A DNA stretch of 64,000 nucleotides. It comes from Stomoxys calcitrans. Taxonomy: Eukaryota > Arthropoda > Insecta > Diptera > Muscidae. The notes beneath the pieces are model-generated. The model worked only from the letters and a program-made list of their open reading frames with translations, had not been told where the DNA came from and ran no database searches. How positions within the stretch are numbered: the stretch's first letter is position 1; each line of letters opens with the position of its first letter. The stretch lies in assembly GCF_963082655.1 (NCBI RefSeq), contig NC_081552.1, positions 198,322,781-198,386,780 of the forward strand, in the 5' to 3' direction. Positions 22,241 through 33,530 of the stretch are shown here, piece after piece. The position numbers and the translations under genes are program-made.

Positions 22241-22409
22241 AATGCTGAAGTTTCAGTCCGTTTCAGTAGAGAAGAGGCCCAACCTTTCGGGATCGACAAA
22301 GGAAAGAGCAGGGTTGCATCCTGTCACAGCTATTTACTTTTATTAGACTCCGTATTAGAAGCAACTAATGGTGAGGCCCCCTTTGACATCCCCAGCGTAT
22401 GTCATATTA

Positions 22410-22646
22410 TTGGGTTGCCCAAAAAGTAATTGCGGATTTTTTAAAAGAAAGTAAATGCATTTTTAATAAAACTTAGAATGAACTTTAATCAAATATACTT
22501 TTATTACACTTTTTTTCTGAAGCAAGCTAAAAGTAGCAGCTGATAACTGACAGAAGAAAGAATGCAATTACAGAGTCACAAGCTGTGAAAAAATTTGTCA
22601 ACGCCGACTATATGAAAAATCCGCAATTACTTATTGGGCAACCCAA
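22410..22646 (-). mobile_element. Mariner-derived MITE (237 bp), TA flanked
   Basis: Its ends are TTGGGTTGCCCAAAAAGTAA and ATTGGGCAACCCAA, with TA at 22408-22409 and 22647-22648. The interior is the reverse complement of the copies at 8201 and 29140. It interrupts the LINE-C RT just before the catalytic box. Confidence 0.93.
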
Positions 22647-23504
22647 TATTAACGACTTCCTGGGAGACATCGACGACTGCGCGGATGGTATATGCCGTCG
22701 AGCGTCGCGCACATAAAGGAGAAACTGGAACGACTGAACGAAAATGCTGCCAAAGTAGGTTTGAGGATAAACATAGCAAAGAGCAAATTGATGAGGAAAG
22801 GAACATCAAATCTGACACCGCTCACTATAAACGACCATATCATTGAATACGTTGACAACTTTTACTGTTTTGGCAGCAAAATAACAAAGGACAGAGGATC
22901 AGAGGCAGACATACGCATATGTATCAAGAAGGCTAGAGGCGCCTTTCTTAAACTCAACAAAGTTTAGAGATGCAGTAACATCTCACATAATACAAAAGTC
23001 AGGATCTTCAACAGTAGTGTCAAATCTATTTTATTATATGGTTGTACAACTTGGAGCTTGACACAAGCGGCTACCAAGTTTTCATAAATCGCTGCCTACG
23101 ACAAATCCTTCAAACTTTCTGGCCAAACCGTATTCCAAATGAAGAATTTCAAATAAGAACAAAAACTTCCTCTGTAGATGTAGAAATCCGTAAGAGAAAA
23201 TGGACTTGGTTGGTTCATATCCTAAGCCGACCGCGCGATGATATAGCGAGAAATGTCCTAGACGGGATCTGGAAAAAACACTTGGATCCGCTGTACGAAG
23301 AGAGTTGGAGAATCATGAAATCAAGCCAAGGCTTTGGCCAATGATAGAGCTCGATGGAGAAAGCTAGTTGATGACCTATGTTCACACTGAACTGTTTACT
23401 TTTGGCCATATTTTATTGTAATATATTAAATATACTCCAATTGTAAATAAAGGACATATGTATAAATACTTGCATTTTCTGAGCTCAGCCCTATTGATTT
23501 ACCA

Positions 23505-23793
23505 ACCGTGTGGTGTCCTTGTGGCTTTCGCACTATTGAAGAGTTTTTTGCAATTCTTCCTATTTGCTTTTTGGCATGGCACTAGCACATGCAGTCTACA
23601 GCGAGTCACTCAGGGCCTTCTTGATCCCCTTGACCATAAGGTCAATGTCCTCTGCAGGTACCACTTCCTTTCCAGGCCTAGAGGGGACGGTCGTGCCGAA
23701 CATTTCCTAGTCGCATATCTATCTGCTGATTTTCTCTGATACAAAGGTAACATCTAGAACCTCCAGCCTGTTTCTGGTAATAAAGTTCGGTTT
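23505..23793 (-). pseudogene. LINE-B endonuclease end and linker fragment (left half)
   Basis: The reverse strand matches LINE-B at about 10795-11225, from the CCGAACTTTATTACCAG segment down to the linker ending CACTATTGAAGAG (complement). The rest of the same endonuclease resumes at 25061, so family A at 23794-25060 is inserted in this copy. It is degenerate with no usable frame. Confidence 0.72.
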
Positions 23794-25060
23794 TTGTTAT
23801 ACCCACCAGCATAGGATGAGGGTTTACTAATCTAGTCATTCCGTTTGTAATACCTCGAAATATTTGTCTAAGACCCCGTAAAGTATATATATTCTTGATC
23901 GTCTCGTCGTCCTAAGTAGATCTAACCATGTCCGTCCGTCCGTCCGCCTATTTGTCGAAATCGCGATAGCGAACGAACGCGTAAAATTTTGCACAGATAG
24001 TTACTATTTCAGATTTAGATACAGCTCCCATATTTTGTAATTTTTAATTTATTTATTTACCCCGCACAACAAGAATATAAAATTTGTATAATTAAAGTGC
24101 GGGTAATATCTCCAACATAAACCGATCTCCCGATTTTACTTCTTGTGCCCTTACAAGCCGCAATTTTTGTCCGATTTGGCTGAAATTGAGCATGTAGTGC
24201 TTGCTTATGATTTTCAACAACTGTGCTAAGTATGTTCTGAATTGGTCTATAACCTGATATAGCTCCCATATAAACCCATCTCCCGATTTGACTTCTTGTG
24301 CTCTTACAAGCCACAATTTTTAACCAATTTGGCTGAAATTTTGCAGATGGTTTTCGTTTATGACTTCCAAAAGCTGTGCCAAGAACGGTCCAAATCGGTC
24401 TATAGCCTGATATAGCTCCCATATAAACCGATCTCTCGATTTGACTTCCTGAGCCCCTGGAAGCCGCAATTTTTGTCCGATTTGGCTAAAACTTTGCACA
24501 TAGTGTTCTGTTATGACTTTAAACAACTGTACCAAGCACGGTCCAAATCGGTCTATAGCCTGATATAGCTCCCATATAAAACGATCTCCCGATTTAACTC
24601 CTTGAGCCCTTACAAGCCACAATTTGTCTCCGATTTGGCTAAAATTTTGCACATAGTGTTTTTTTATGACTTCAAACAACTGTCCGAAGTACGGTCCAAA
24701 CCTGATATATCTCCTATATAAACCTACCTCCTAATATGACTTCTGGAGCCCTTACAAGCCACAACTTTTGTCCGATTTGGCTGAAATTTTGCATGCGATG
24801 TTCTGTTACGACCTCCAACAACTGTGCCAAATAGGATCCAAATCAATCCTCAACCTGATGTAGCTGCCATGTAAACCGGTCTGTTGATCATCCTTCTTCG
24901 GTTCCTAGAAGCTTTAAGTTTAGCCGATTTGACAAAAGTTTGGTATGTAGAATAAAATTATGCTCTTCAACTAACTTTTTTTTTTTTTGTATAAATTTTT
25001 AGCAGAATCCATGGTTGTGGATTACCAAGATTCGGCCCGGCAAACTAAGAACGCTTTCTC
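23794..25060 (-). repeat. Family A repeat, complete, reverse orientation
   Basis: From right to left the element starts with CGGGCCGAATC and ATCCACAACCATGGATTC (about 25010-25050). It has five or six modules with ATATAAACCGATCTCCCGATT (complement orientation) at about 24115-24800 and ends in the GGACGGACGGACATGG block and CATCCTATGCTGGTGGGTAT (about 23797-23945). Long frames through the modules are a by-product of their spacing. It is inserted in LINE-B endonuclease. Confidence 0.82.
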
Positions 25061-25260
25061 TTGGTCCTTATTACAAATCTCCAGACTGCAACTTATAATT
25101 AATTCGATAAGCAGTTCACCTTTTTCGTTGATATCCGAATTTCCCCTGTATCTGTTGATGTGCATTGGCATCACTTGCCAGCATGAGGGTATTTTTCTCA
25201 GCAGAAGCTCGCGGTGGCTGATTACAGGTTCAGCTAAAACGAATATCACCTACCGATTTT
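25061..25260 (-). pseudogene. LINE-B endonuclease fragment (right half)
   Basis: The reverse strand has ASDANAHQQIQG and, in the next frame, SDINEKGELLIELIISCSLE, the same endonuclease segment as at 10330-10420. A frameshift separates the two words. It is contiguous in LINE-B with 23505-23793. Confidence 0.75.
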
Positions 25261-26950
25261 GTTTTCAATCTTTATGGAATAAGTCCCCACTGAAAGTTAT
25301 CAAAATCCTAACTTTATCTTACCAATCATACAAACTCCATGTTTTGCCTCATTCACTCAAGTGGAATAGAAGGCTTAGAACCCAATTATCCAAGAAAAAA
25401 AGTCTGCATATTTTCTATTAGATATTCAACATGAAATTGTTCAGTAGGATATACAAGGACAAGACAAATTTAAATTTCCATAAAACCAACTACTTGACTA
25501 CACAATGCCAGGGCATTTGTGATGTTTAACAAATCCAGTGTTAGCATAGTACAAGACCATTGTCGTCATCGACATTTTGTTCAACATATCCCTGGCGGCA
25601 GGATGAAGGATCCGAGAAAAGAACAAAACAAACCAATAGCAACGACTTTACTAGTCCATTGTAAAACTATCTTCCATTGCAAAGGAGGGAATAAATTTTA
25701 TTCTGCAGCGTCTACTTATGTAGAACATTGTCTATAAACATCGTTAAATTCGAATAACGAAAAAACAAAAGAAACAAAGCGAAGCGAAATGTAAAGAGCT
25801 GCAAGTAAAGTTTCATAAAGTTTTGGCACAAAAACCAAAAAGAAACTTCCAACAAAAGGCACCAACTGAAATGGAGAAACGGAAATTGTTCAAGATTTAT
25901 GTGGGACATTTTGTGGGCCTTTCTCGGTCTTACGTATGAGTGCTCACTCTGCGATTCTCACTGTGTGTGAGAATTTTAAAACAGGAAACAAACGAAACTC
26001 CATATGCTGCCAAACTATAGTCGGTTCTTGGTTTAGGCCCATCTATGTTCAACTACCATGGGGTAACCGACCATTAAAGCCTACCAGGGAAGACGACTAA
26101 AAACCAAGAGTTCGAGGAACACAATTATATGTTGGCTAAGTAAGTGGAGCACTTGTCGTAGATCCCCATCGCCATCAACATCATCATCATTATCATCATC
26201 ATTATTATCACACAGTGTGATCAAATATTTATACCTATTTGCATTTAAATACAAAGGACCTTCGTGCATCATAAATAAGTGCAATGGCCCATTTGAGTTT
26301 AAGGCAGAACCAAATGTGTGTTATTGGTTCAACAATGACAAACAATCTGAAAGAAGAACTTCGAGATTTTTGGATTTGTGTTAAAATTGGCATGATATAC
26401 GAATAGCAACTTTGTGGGCGATTAAAATGTCTGCAGCACAATGGGGGATGACTAACCGCTGATAAAAAACGCGATGAAGAGGTCCAATAAGCGTAATGAC
26501 CTTAGAGAGCGATGCCGGCGGTAGCGTAGCTACTAGTAGGACCACCCTTGCCGGTAAGGTCAATGGCGAACGCCGAAGCCAACCACAATCCGCAATTGAG
26601 CGGCTGCAAACAGCTTCTGAATCCCAGAGGGGCGGGCGGCTGAAAATATACAAGGAATGCTCGAAACCCTCCAGAAGACAACGGGAAACCACTGAAGTAT
26701 AATTGCTTGCAACCCGAACAATTACACAGTAATGGAAATGAGCCGGCTAAATATTTTTAGTACTCGATAGACAAGCCGTGAAGGACAAAAATAAAGCACA
26801 AAAAAAGATGCCAGTGCAAGTCTTTTTGTTGGTAACTCCATATGCCAACTTGTCAAAATAATACAGGCTAAAAGTGAATATATTTGTAAAATTTATAAAT
26901 AACTAGCCGAATCGAGCCCCCACCGCTGCGCCTTCTTTAACTCTCAAATA
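25261..26950. other. Unassigned DNA, includes an ATC-rich microsatellite
   Basis: No known family was recognised. An (ATC)n tract occupies about 26165-26213. A 68-codon open frame at 26496-26702 is GC-richer than its surroundings and rich in S, R and E, but it has no domain I recognise and no visible splice context, so I do not call it a gene. Confidence 0.45.
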
Positions 26951-27003
26951 TCTTTTTAGGGTGGGAACACTTCGTCCTGAAAGCGGATATCGAATTCGTG
27001 CCA

Positions 27004-27215
27004 TTGTAGCCTATGACGCTGAACGCGTTCAAATCCTGGCGAGAACAAAGCGGTGTTTATCCCCTCTTAATGTTGGCGACATTTGCAAGTTACCATGCCA
27101 TGCATGGTCATTTAAAAAGTTTCCACAAAAAAGTGTCGCACTGCGGGACGCCGTTCGGACTCGGCTATAAAAGAAGTTCCCTTATCATTGAGTTTAAACT
27201 TGAATCGGAATCGGG
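27004..27215 (+). mobile_element. Diverged SINE copy (same tRNA-derived family)
   Basis: It retains GCCTATGACGCTGAACGC, a mutated B box (GTTCAAATCC), CGCCGTTCGGACTCGGCTA and TTATCATTGAG, but lacks the 5' A box and the final tail. It lies within family D. Confidence 0.75.
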
Positions 27216-29139
27216 CGGCCACCGGCACTTTGAAATAAGATATCAAATTCGTTTCCATCGGACCACTTTCGGAAATCGGTGGCTTTTTTTGGATAAGGGG
27301 GGGGGGGGGGGGCACCGCCTCCGCCCTATATTTTAAAATTATAAAGCTTATGTTTCCACACACAACGTACACAAACTATGAAAATTTTAAGAAAATCAGT
27401 TCAGCCAAGTATCATATGGTCATAATGGATCTAATGGCGTTTTCGAGGGGTGGCGTGACCCCCTATACTTCGATCTGATTTTGTATGCCAGATTCGAAAT
27501 CTACTCCCGAACACCTTTCATTTGAGCCCCATAATGAAATGAACGTCCAATATTTCTGTTTGGGGGAGTTTTGGGGCTGGGGCGGCCCGATAGGTACTTA
27601 GAATCAATTTGTAATGGCATATTCGTATTCTACTCTCCAATACCTTTCATTTGATACATATATTGTCCCGATCGGTCCATATTTGATTTTGGGTTGTGCC
27701 TTTGGCATAAGGGGGAGGGTCCGTCCCCCGTCCGTTATCGAAAAATTTTATAGTCAATGTTTCCTTCCAGACCAACCTACACAATATGCGAACATTTCGA
27801 GAAAACGGAACAAACAAACCGAGTGTTATATCATGCTATGAAAATAGTATATATATATATCGCTTGACTAACAGTACAACAATATCAATATGATCTTTAT
27901 TGGTCCGAGTATTCGCTTGGCGGTTTTAGGGTCATCTATGTTTGGATCTAACAAACTCCATTCTTGAAGACTTTATTTGAGCTCGATATTTTCATGGGGA
28001 TTTTGGCAGTGGGAGCCCCATCTTGCCATGATCGGTGAATACGTTTGTCCGATTTAGGTGTGTTTTTGGGGGTGAGGTGGTCCCCCGACAATTGGCCTTG
28101 AAAAATATCAGCATCGTGCTCTTCTTTCAAATATCATTTATTTAAACCCCATATTGCCAATGGTTTAAGAGGAGTTTATAGGATGAGGCGTCCATCAAGC
28201 ACTTGGTCCCAAATTTGGTTATCAAATTCGTTTTTTAATCTCAAATACCTTTCATTTGAGCCCTTGGGGGGTGTTTCTGGAAATGGGCGGTACCCCAAAT
28301 ACATGGTCACACACTTGGATATCAGATTCATATTCTACTCCCAAATAGCTTTATTTGAGCCCCATATTGTAAAGGTCAGTAAATAATTGCTGTTTGTGGA
28401 GTGTTTGGTGAAAGGGGTAGACCCCCAGAAAATTGGTCCCGAAAGTGGATATTAATTTCGAGCTCTACTCCCCAATACCCATTCATTTGAGCCCCACATT
28501 GACATGGATGGTAAATATGCCCAATTTAGTAGTGTTTTGGGCAGTGGGGTGGTCCACAAAACACTTGGCCCTGAAAATATATCAGCATCTTGCTCTATAC
28601 TTATATATCTATACATTTAATTCTATTCTTTTATATCATTTATTTAAACATCATATTACCTCGAAATTGGATATAACATAAGTTTTCTAATCTCAAATAC
28701 CTTCCATTTAAACCCCTTATAGCAAAAGTCAGCAAATATATCCCGTTTGGGGTATAATCCCTAAAAACTGTCAATATCGAGCTCCACTGTCTTAAACACC
28801 CGAATTGTCTTGGTGAGCAAATATGTTGTTTGGGGGTTGTTATGGTGGTGGGACGTCCCCTAGGCAGTTGGTCCCGAATGTTGATATCAGATTGGTGGTC
28901 TACTCGCAAATTGCGATGGTCAGCAAATACTTCCTATTTGGGTGGTGTCATGGGGATGGGGTGGTCCTGAAGACACTTTTTCCAAATATTGATATCAGAT
29001 TCGTCCTTTACTCCCAAAGACCATTCGTTTCAACCTCATATTGCTAGGGCCCTAAAGTTGTCCTCTTTGGGGGATGTTTTTGGCGATGGGCGGCTCCCCA
29101 AACACACTGGATATCAGATTCGTATACTACACTGAAATA

Positions 29140-29376
29140 TTGGGTCGCCCAAAAAGTAATTGCGGATTTTTCATATAGTCGGCGTTGACAAATTTTTTCA
29201 CATCTTGTGACTCTGTAATTGCATTCTTTCTTCTGTCAGTTATCAGCTGTTACTTTTAGCTTGCTCTAGAAAAAAAGTGTAAAAAAAGTATATTTGATTA
29301 AAGTTCATTCTAAGTATTATTAAAAATGCATTTACTTTCTTTTAAAAAATCCGCAATTACTTTTTGGGCAACCCAA
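29140..29376 (+). mobile_element. Mariner-derived MITE (237 bp), TA flanked
   Basis: The left end TTGGGTCGCCCAAAAAGTAA and right end GGGCAACCCAA have TA at 29138-29139 and 29377-29378. It is the same length as the copy at 22410 but in the opposite orientation. It is inserted in family D. Confidence 0.93.
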
Positions 29377-29739
29377 TACCTTTTATTTAAGCCTTATATT
29401 ACCATGGTCGGTAGACGTGAACCGTTTGGAGGGTGTTTGGGGATGGGGTGCCCTGAAAATAAATATCAAATTCGTTCTTTACTCACAAATACTGTTGATT
29501 TGAACCTCAAATTGCCATAGTCGGAAATTAGGTTCAGTTTAGGGGGTGCTTTAAGGTGTATCCCCAAACACTTGGCTGCAAAATAGGATATAAGATTCGT
29601 TTTTTACTCTTAAATACCTTTCATTTGAGTCTCATATTTTCATAATGGGTCAATGAACCAATTTGACTTATTTTTAGGAGAAAAAGTGCCACCTAGACTT
29701 GAACGCAAGCTCCCTTCCAATATCAAACAAATAAGTGCG

Positions 29740-30656
29740 TGATAAGATCGGCCGGGCCGAATCTTATATACCCTCCACCATGGATCGCATCTGTCGAGTT
29801 CTTTGCGCAGTATCTCTTTTTAGGCAAACAAAGAATAATGAATATGGGCAAGGAGGAGGTGGAGCTTTATCAAGTTATAGTCCAATTCGGGGCTCAAGAA
29901 GCAAAAGCGGGAGATCGGTTTATATGGGAGCTGTGTCAAGCTATAGATCGATAGATATTGCACACGTATGTTGAAGGCCATGGAAAAAGCCGTTGTACAA
30001 AATCTGTGCCAAATCGGATAGGAATTGCGCCTTCTAAAGCTCAAGAAGTCAAGACCCAAGATAGGTTTATATATCGGCTATATCAGGTTATGAACCGATT
30101 TGAACCATACTTCGCACAGTTGTTGGAAGTGATTTCAAAACACTATGTGCAAAATATCAGTCAAATTGGAAGAGAATTGCGCCCTCTAGAGGCTCAAGAA
30201 GTCAAGACCTAAGATCGGTTTATATGGCAACTATATCAGTTTATGGACCGATTTGAACCATACTTCGCACAGTTGTTTTAAGTAAGATTAAAACACATTG
30301 TGCAAAACTTCAGTCAAATCGGATAAGAATTCCTCCTTCTAAAAGCTCACGAAGTCAAGACCCAAGATCGGTTCATATGGCAGCTATATCAAACCATGGA
30401 CCGATATGACCCATTTACAATACCATCTGACCTACGCTAATAAGAAGTATTTGTGCAAAATTTCAAGCGGCTAGCTATACTCCTTCGGAAGTTAGCGTGC
30501 TTTTGACAGACAGACGGACGGACATGGCTAGATCGACATATAATGTCGTGACGATAAAAAATATTTATACTTTATGGGGTCTCAGACGAATATTTCGAGT
30601 AGTTACAAACAGAATGGCGAAATTAGTATACCCCCATCCTATGGTGGAGGGTATAA
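29740..30656 (+). repeat. Family A2 repeat, complete
   Basis: The left end is GATCGGCCGGGCCGAATCTT then ATACCCTCCACCATGG. The modules carry TTGCGCCCTCTAGAGGCTC and AAGATCGGTTTATATGGCA. The right block has ACAGACGGACGGACATGG and GGGTCTCAGACGAATATTTC and ends CCTATGGTGGAGGGTATA. A2 differs from A in CCCTCTAGAGG and in the TATATACCCTCCACC left end. Confidence 0.82.
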
Positions 30657-30955
30657 AAATTATACAGCCTATATTTCGTTTCAGACCAACCTTCACAATC
30701 TGTGAAAACATCAAGGTAATCGTTTACACGGGCCAAACAAACAAACACATACGGGACAAACAAACAAACAAACAAATACAAATTGATTTTTATATATAAG
30801 AAGAAGAAGACCAGCTGGCCTGTAGTGCTTCGCTACACCGTGAAGTGACTATTTAGATTTGAAAGTTTCTTTAAATGTTATGACGCTGGTGCCCATGGGT
30901 CTATATTTCTTTATTTGTTTATCATATCTGTTGTTTCAATGTATGTTATATCCGA

Positions 30956-31268
30956 GGAGGCCGCAGCGCATAGGTTACCATGTCCGCCTATGACGCTGAC
31001 CGCCTGGGTTCGAATCCTGGCGAGACCATCAGAAACATTTTCAGCGATGGTTCTACCCTTCTAATGCTGACAACATTGGTGAGGTACTATGCCATGTAAA
31101 AACTTCTCTTCAAAGAGGTGTCGCACTGCGTCACGCCGTTCGGACTTGGCTATAAAAAGGAGGCCCCTTATCATTGAGCTTAAACCTGAATCGGACTGCA
31201 TTCATTGATATGTGAGATGTTTGCCCCTGTTCCTTAGTGGAATGTTCATGGGCGAATTTTGCATTTAC
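30956..31268 (+). mobile_element. tRNA-derived SINE, nearly full length, 9-bp duplication
   Basis: TATATCCGA is duplicated at 30947-30955 and 31269-31277. The A-box region is GCAGCGCATAGGTTACCATG and the B box GGTTCGAATCC matches the RNA polymerase III consensus. The body ends in CATGGGCGAATTTTGCATT. Confidence 0.93.
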
Positions 31269-31349
31269 TATATCCGATACAAAAGTTTAAAATCCCACGG
31301 AACCTTACGGAATCCACGTTGTTTTAAACGTGGTGATTTCCAATTACCT

Positions 31350-32636
31350 TTTTACTATACCCAGCACTATAGGATGAGGATATACTAATCTAGTCATTCC
31401 GTTTGTACCACCTCGAAAGTGATCTAAGACCCCATTAAGCAAATATACTCTTGATCGTCTCGACATTCTAAGGAAGATCTAGCCACGCCCGTTCATCCGT
31501 CCGTCCGTCCGTCTGTCGAAATCACGATAGCGGTCGAACGCGTAAAGCTAGCCGCTTCAAATTTTGCATAGATACTTAATATTGAGGTTGCTGAGGTTTG
31601 CATATCGGTTCAGATTTGGATATAGCTCCCATATAAACCCATCTCCTGATTTCAATTCTTTGAGCCTCTGGAAGCCGCAATTTTTGTCGGATTTGGTTAA
31701 AAAGTCTCACATGGTGTTCTGTTATAACCTCCAACTACTGTTCCAAGTGCGGTCCAAATCGGTCTATAACCTGAAACAGCTCCCATATAAACCGATCTTC
31801 CGATTTGAATTCTTGAGCCCCTGGAAGCCGCAAGTTTTGTCCGTTTTGGCTAAAAATTTGCACATTGTGTTTTGTTATAATCTCCAACAACTGTGGTAAG
31901 TACGATCCAAATCGGTCTATAACCTGATATAGCTCTCATATATACCGATCTCCCGGTCTGAGTTCTTGAGTCCGATTTGGCTAAAAATTCTTACATAGTG
32001 TTCTGTTATGACTTCCAACAACTGTGCCAAGTACGGTCCAAATCGGTCTATAAACTGATATAGTTCCCATATAAACCGATCTCCCGATTTTACTTTTTTG
32101 GGCCCCTGGAAGCCGCAACTATGCCAAGTACGGTCCATATCGGTCTAAAACCTGATATAGCTCCCGATTTGACTTCTTGCGCACTTACAAGCCGCATTTT
32201 TCGTTCGATTTTGCTGAAATTTTGCATGTAGTCTTCTTTTATGACTTCCAATAACTGTTCTAAGTACAGTCCAAATCGGTCTATAACCTGATACAGCTCC
32301 ATATAAACCGATCTCTGGATTTGACTTCTTATGTCCTTAAAAGCCGCAATGTTTGTCCGATTTGGTTGAAATTTTGCATGCGGTGTTCTGTTACGACTTC
32401 CAATAACTGTTCCAAATACGGTCTAAATCAGTCTATAACCTGATATAGCTCCCATGTAATGGGGCCTCTCTTTCATCATCTTTCTAGTTCGGTTCCCAGA
32501 AGCTTTAATGTTTGCTGGTTTGACAGAAGTTTCGTATGTAGAATAAAATTATGCCATTCAACAAAGTTTGAAATTTTTAGTAGAATCCATGGTGGTGGGT
32601 CCCAAGATTCGGTCCAGCCCAACTTACGACGGAGTG
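31350..32636 (-). repeat. Family A repeat, complete, reverse orientation
   Basis: On the reverse strand it starts near 32636 (TTCGGTCCAGCC region, then CCACCACCATGGATTC). It runs through about six modules and ends with the GGACGGACGGATGAACGG block and a damaged CCTATAGTGCTGGGTATA terminus near 31352-31375. Confidence 0.8.
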
Positions 32637-33530
32637 CCTATATTCTATACTACACTAAAGCTGAAGCAAATGTTATATTGTAACAATTTTAGGATATTCT
32701 ATAACTGTTATACAATGACTATAACTCGTGACTCTACCCCCTTTATTCTGTCCAACTTGACGCTAATTACAGTCATTCTTAGATTAAAGCTAACACAGCA
32801 GGTGAATCCCCTCTCTATTACCCTTGCCAACGCCAAGTTCTATATAAGCACGCTCAAATGTTATTTGATTTCGTAGCCGTTAAAGATTAGATAAATTTTT
32901 CCCTGATTACCTTGAGAAACAACAGTGGCAATGGAATTAGAGACTTCCCCCTAGGGTTTTCTAAACGTTAAGAGAAATAAAAACAAGAAAATAGGTCACA
33001 GACCCATACAAAACAAAATAAAAAAAAAAAACATTTCTTCGTTTAATGTAAGATGAGACAATGAATGGGAAAACTGAATTGGAATAACTATCTACTTGCC
33101 CTTTTATCAGACATGATAAAAAAACGCAACAAAATGTTGAACCCATTGTCATGCAGTGCCATTGCAAACACCATAAAACAGTACCGTATGCGATGGCAAG
33201 CACAAACATTAATGAAACATAAGGAGGTCGACACTCAAGAATCCCCCGTCACAACCACGTACATATGCTCCAATCAACACTTGTGGCGGCATAGGGTGGT
33301 GTGCTGTTGAAAATAATTTTATTTATTTTGTGGAATACTCAAGTCAGCAGAGGTAGATAACTTTTACTTTTAAATGATTTCCATTATTTCCTTTACTTTA
33401 GGAGGGAGGGGAAGTGGAGTAGTTGGAGTAGAAATGTTGAATGAAGCTTTTCCTGTGAGAGTAGATGCACTGAGACTGCATCTACTACTATGATGTTGTT
33501 TTTTGGGATCGCAGACACTGAGCGCAAATA
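32637..33530. other. Unassigned DNA
   Basis: No repeat or coding motif was recognised. The short frames at 33065-33310 have no known domain. The right boundary is the 3' end of the RTE copy. Confidence 0.45.

Larger units (their letters stand above)
21614..23500 (+). pseudogene. LINE-C non-LTR RT pseudogene, interrupted by a SINE and a MITE
   Basis: Recognisable RT words are CDDHIISLRIIIE (about 21735), LFIDFERAFDTLSRSS (about 21803), IPEKVMPLIRELYSNAE (to 21926), and QGCILSPLL-like text after the SINE. The catalytic box has become CADG at about 22678-22689. Then come LNENAAKVGLRINIAKSKLM (about 22733), a YCFGSKITKDRGSEADI stretch (about 22865), KVRIFNSSVKSILLYGC (about 22998), EIRKRKWTWLVHILSRPRDD (about 23185) and the final RARWRKLVDDLCSH with stop TGA at 23388-23390. 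An AT-rich 3' UTR follows. The active site is lost and frameshifts are frequent. The C-terminal RKWTWLVH word resembles the (W/G)H-L(R)RP domain of RTE-like proteins. The clade is unresolved. Confidence 0.8.
26955..29735 (+). repeat. Family D tandem-module repeat
   Basis: Modules repeat the phrases ATATCAGATTCG, CTACTCCCAAATACC, TTTCATTTGAGCCCCATATT and a GTGTTTGGGG-type G-rich block, with spacing varying roughly 100-160 bp and much decay. Instances include about 27485, 27530, 28185, 28250, 28320, 28350, 28480, 28860 and 29000. It is interrupted by a SINE at 27004 and a mariner MITE at 29140. It includes a run of G at about 27298-27312. No ends were identified. Confidence 0.7.

Noticed and set aside
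24057..24679. Reverse-strand frames of about 120 residues with repeated WELYQ-type words
   Set aside because: These are translations of family A modules. The same non-coding module occurs in all frames elsewhere.
26496..26702. A small host gene
   Set aside because: It has no domain, homologous copy or splice signals that I can identify. 68 codons open by chance is not unusual.
30956..31060. A tRNA gene suggested by the A and B boxes
   Set aside because: The sequence continues as a 310-bp repeat with target duplications, the 3' acceptor part is missing, and there are at least eight related copies. It is a SINE head.
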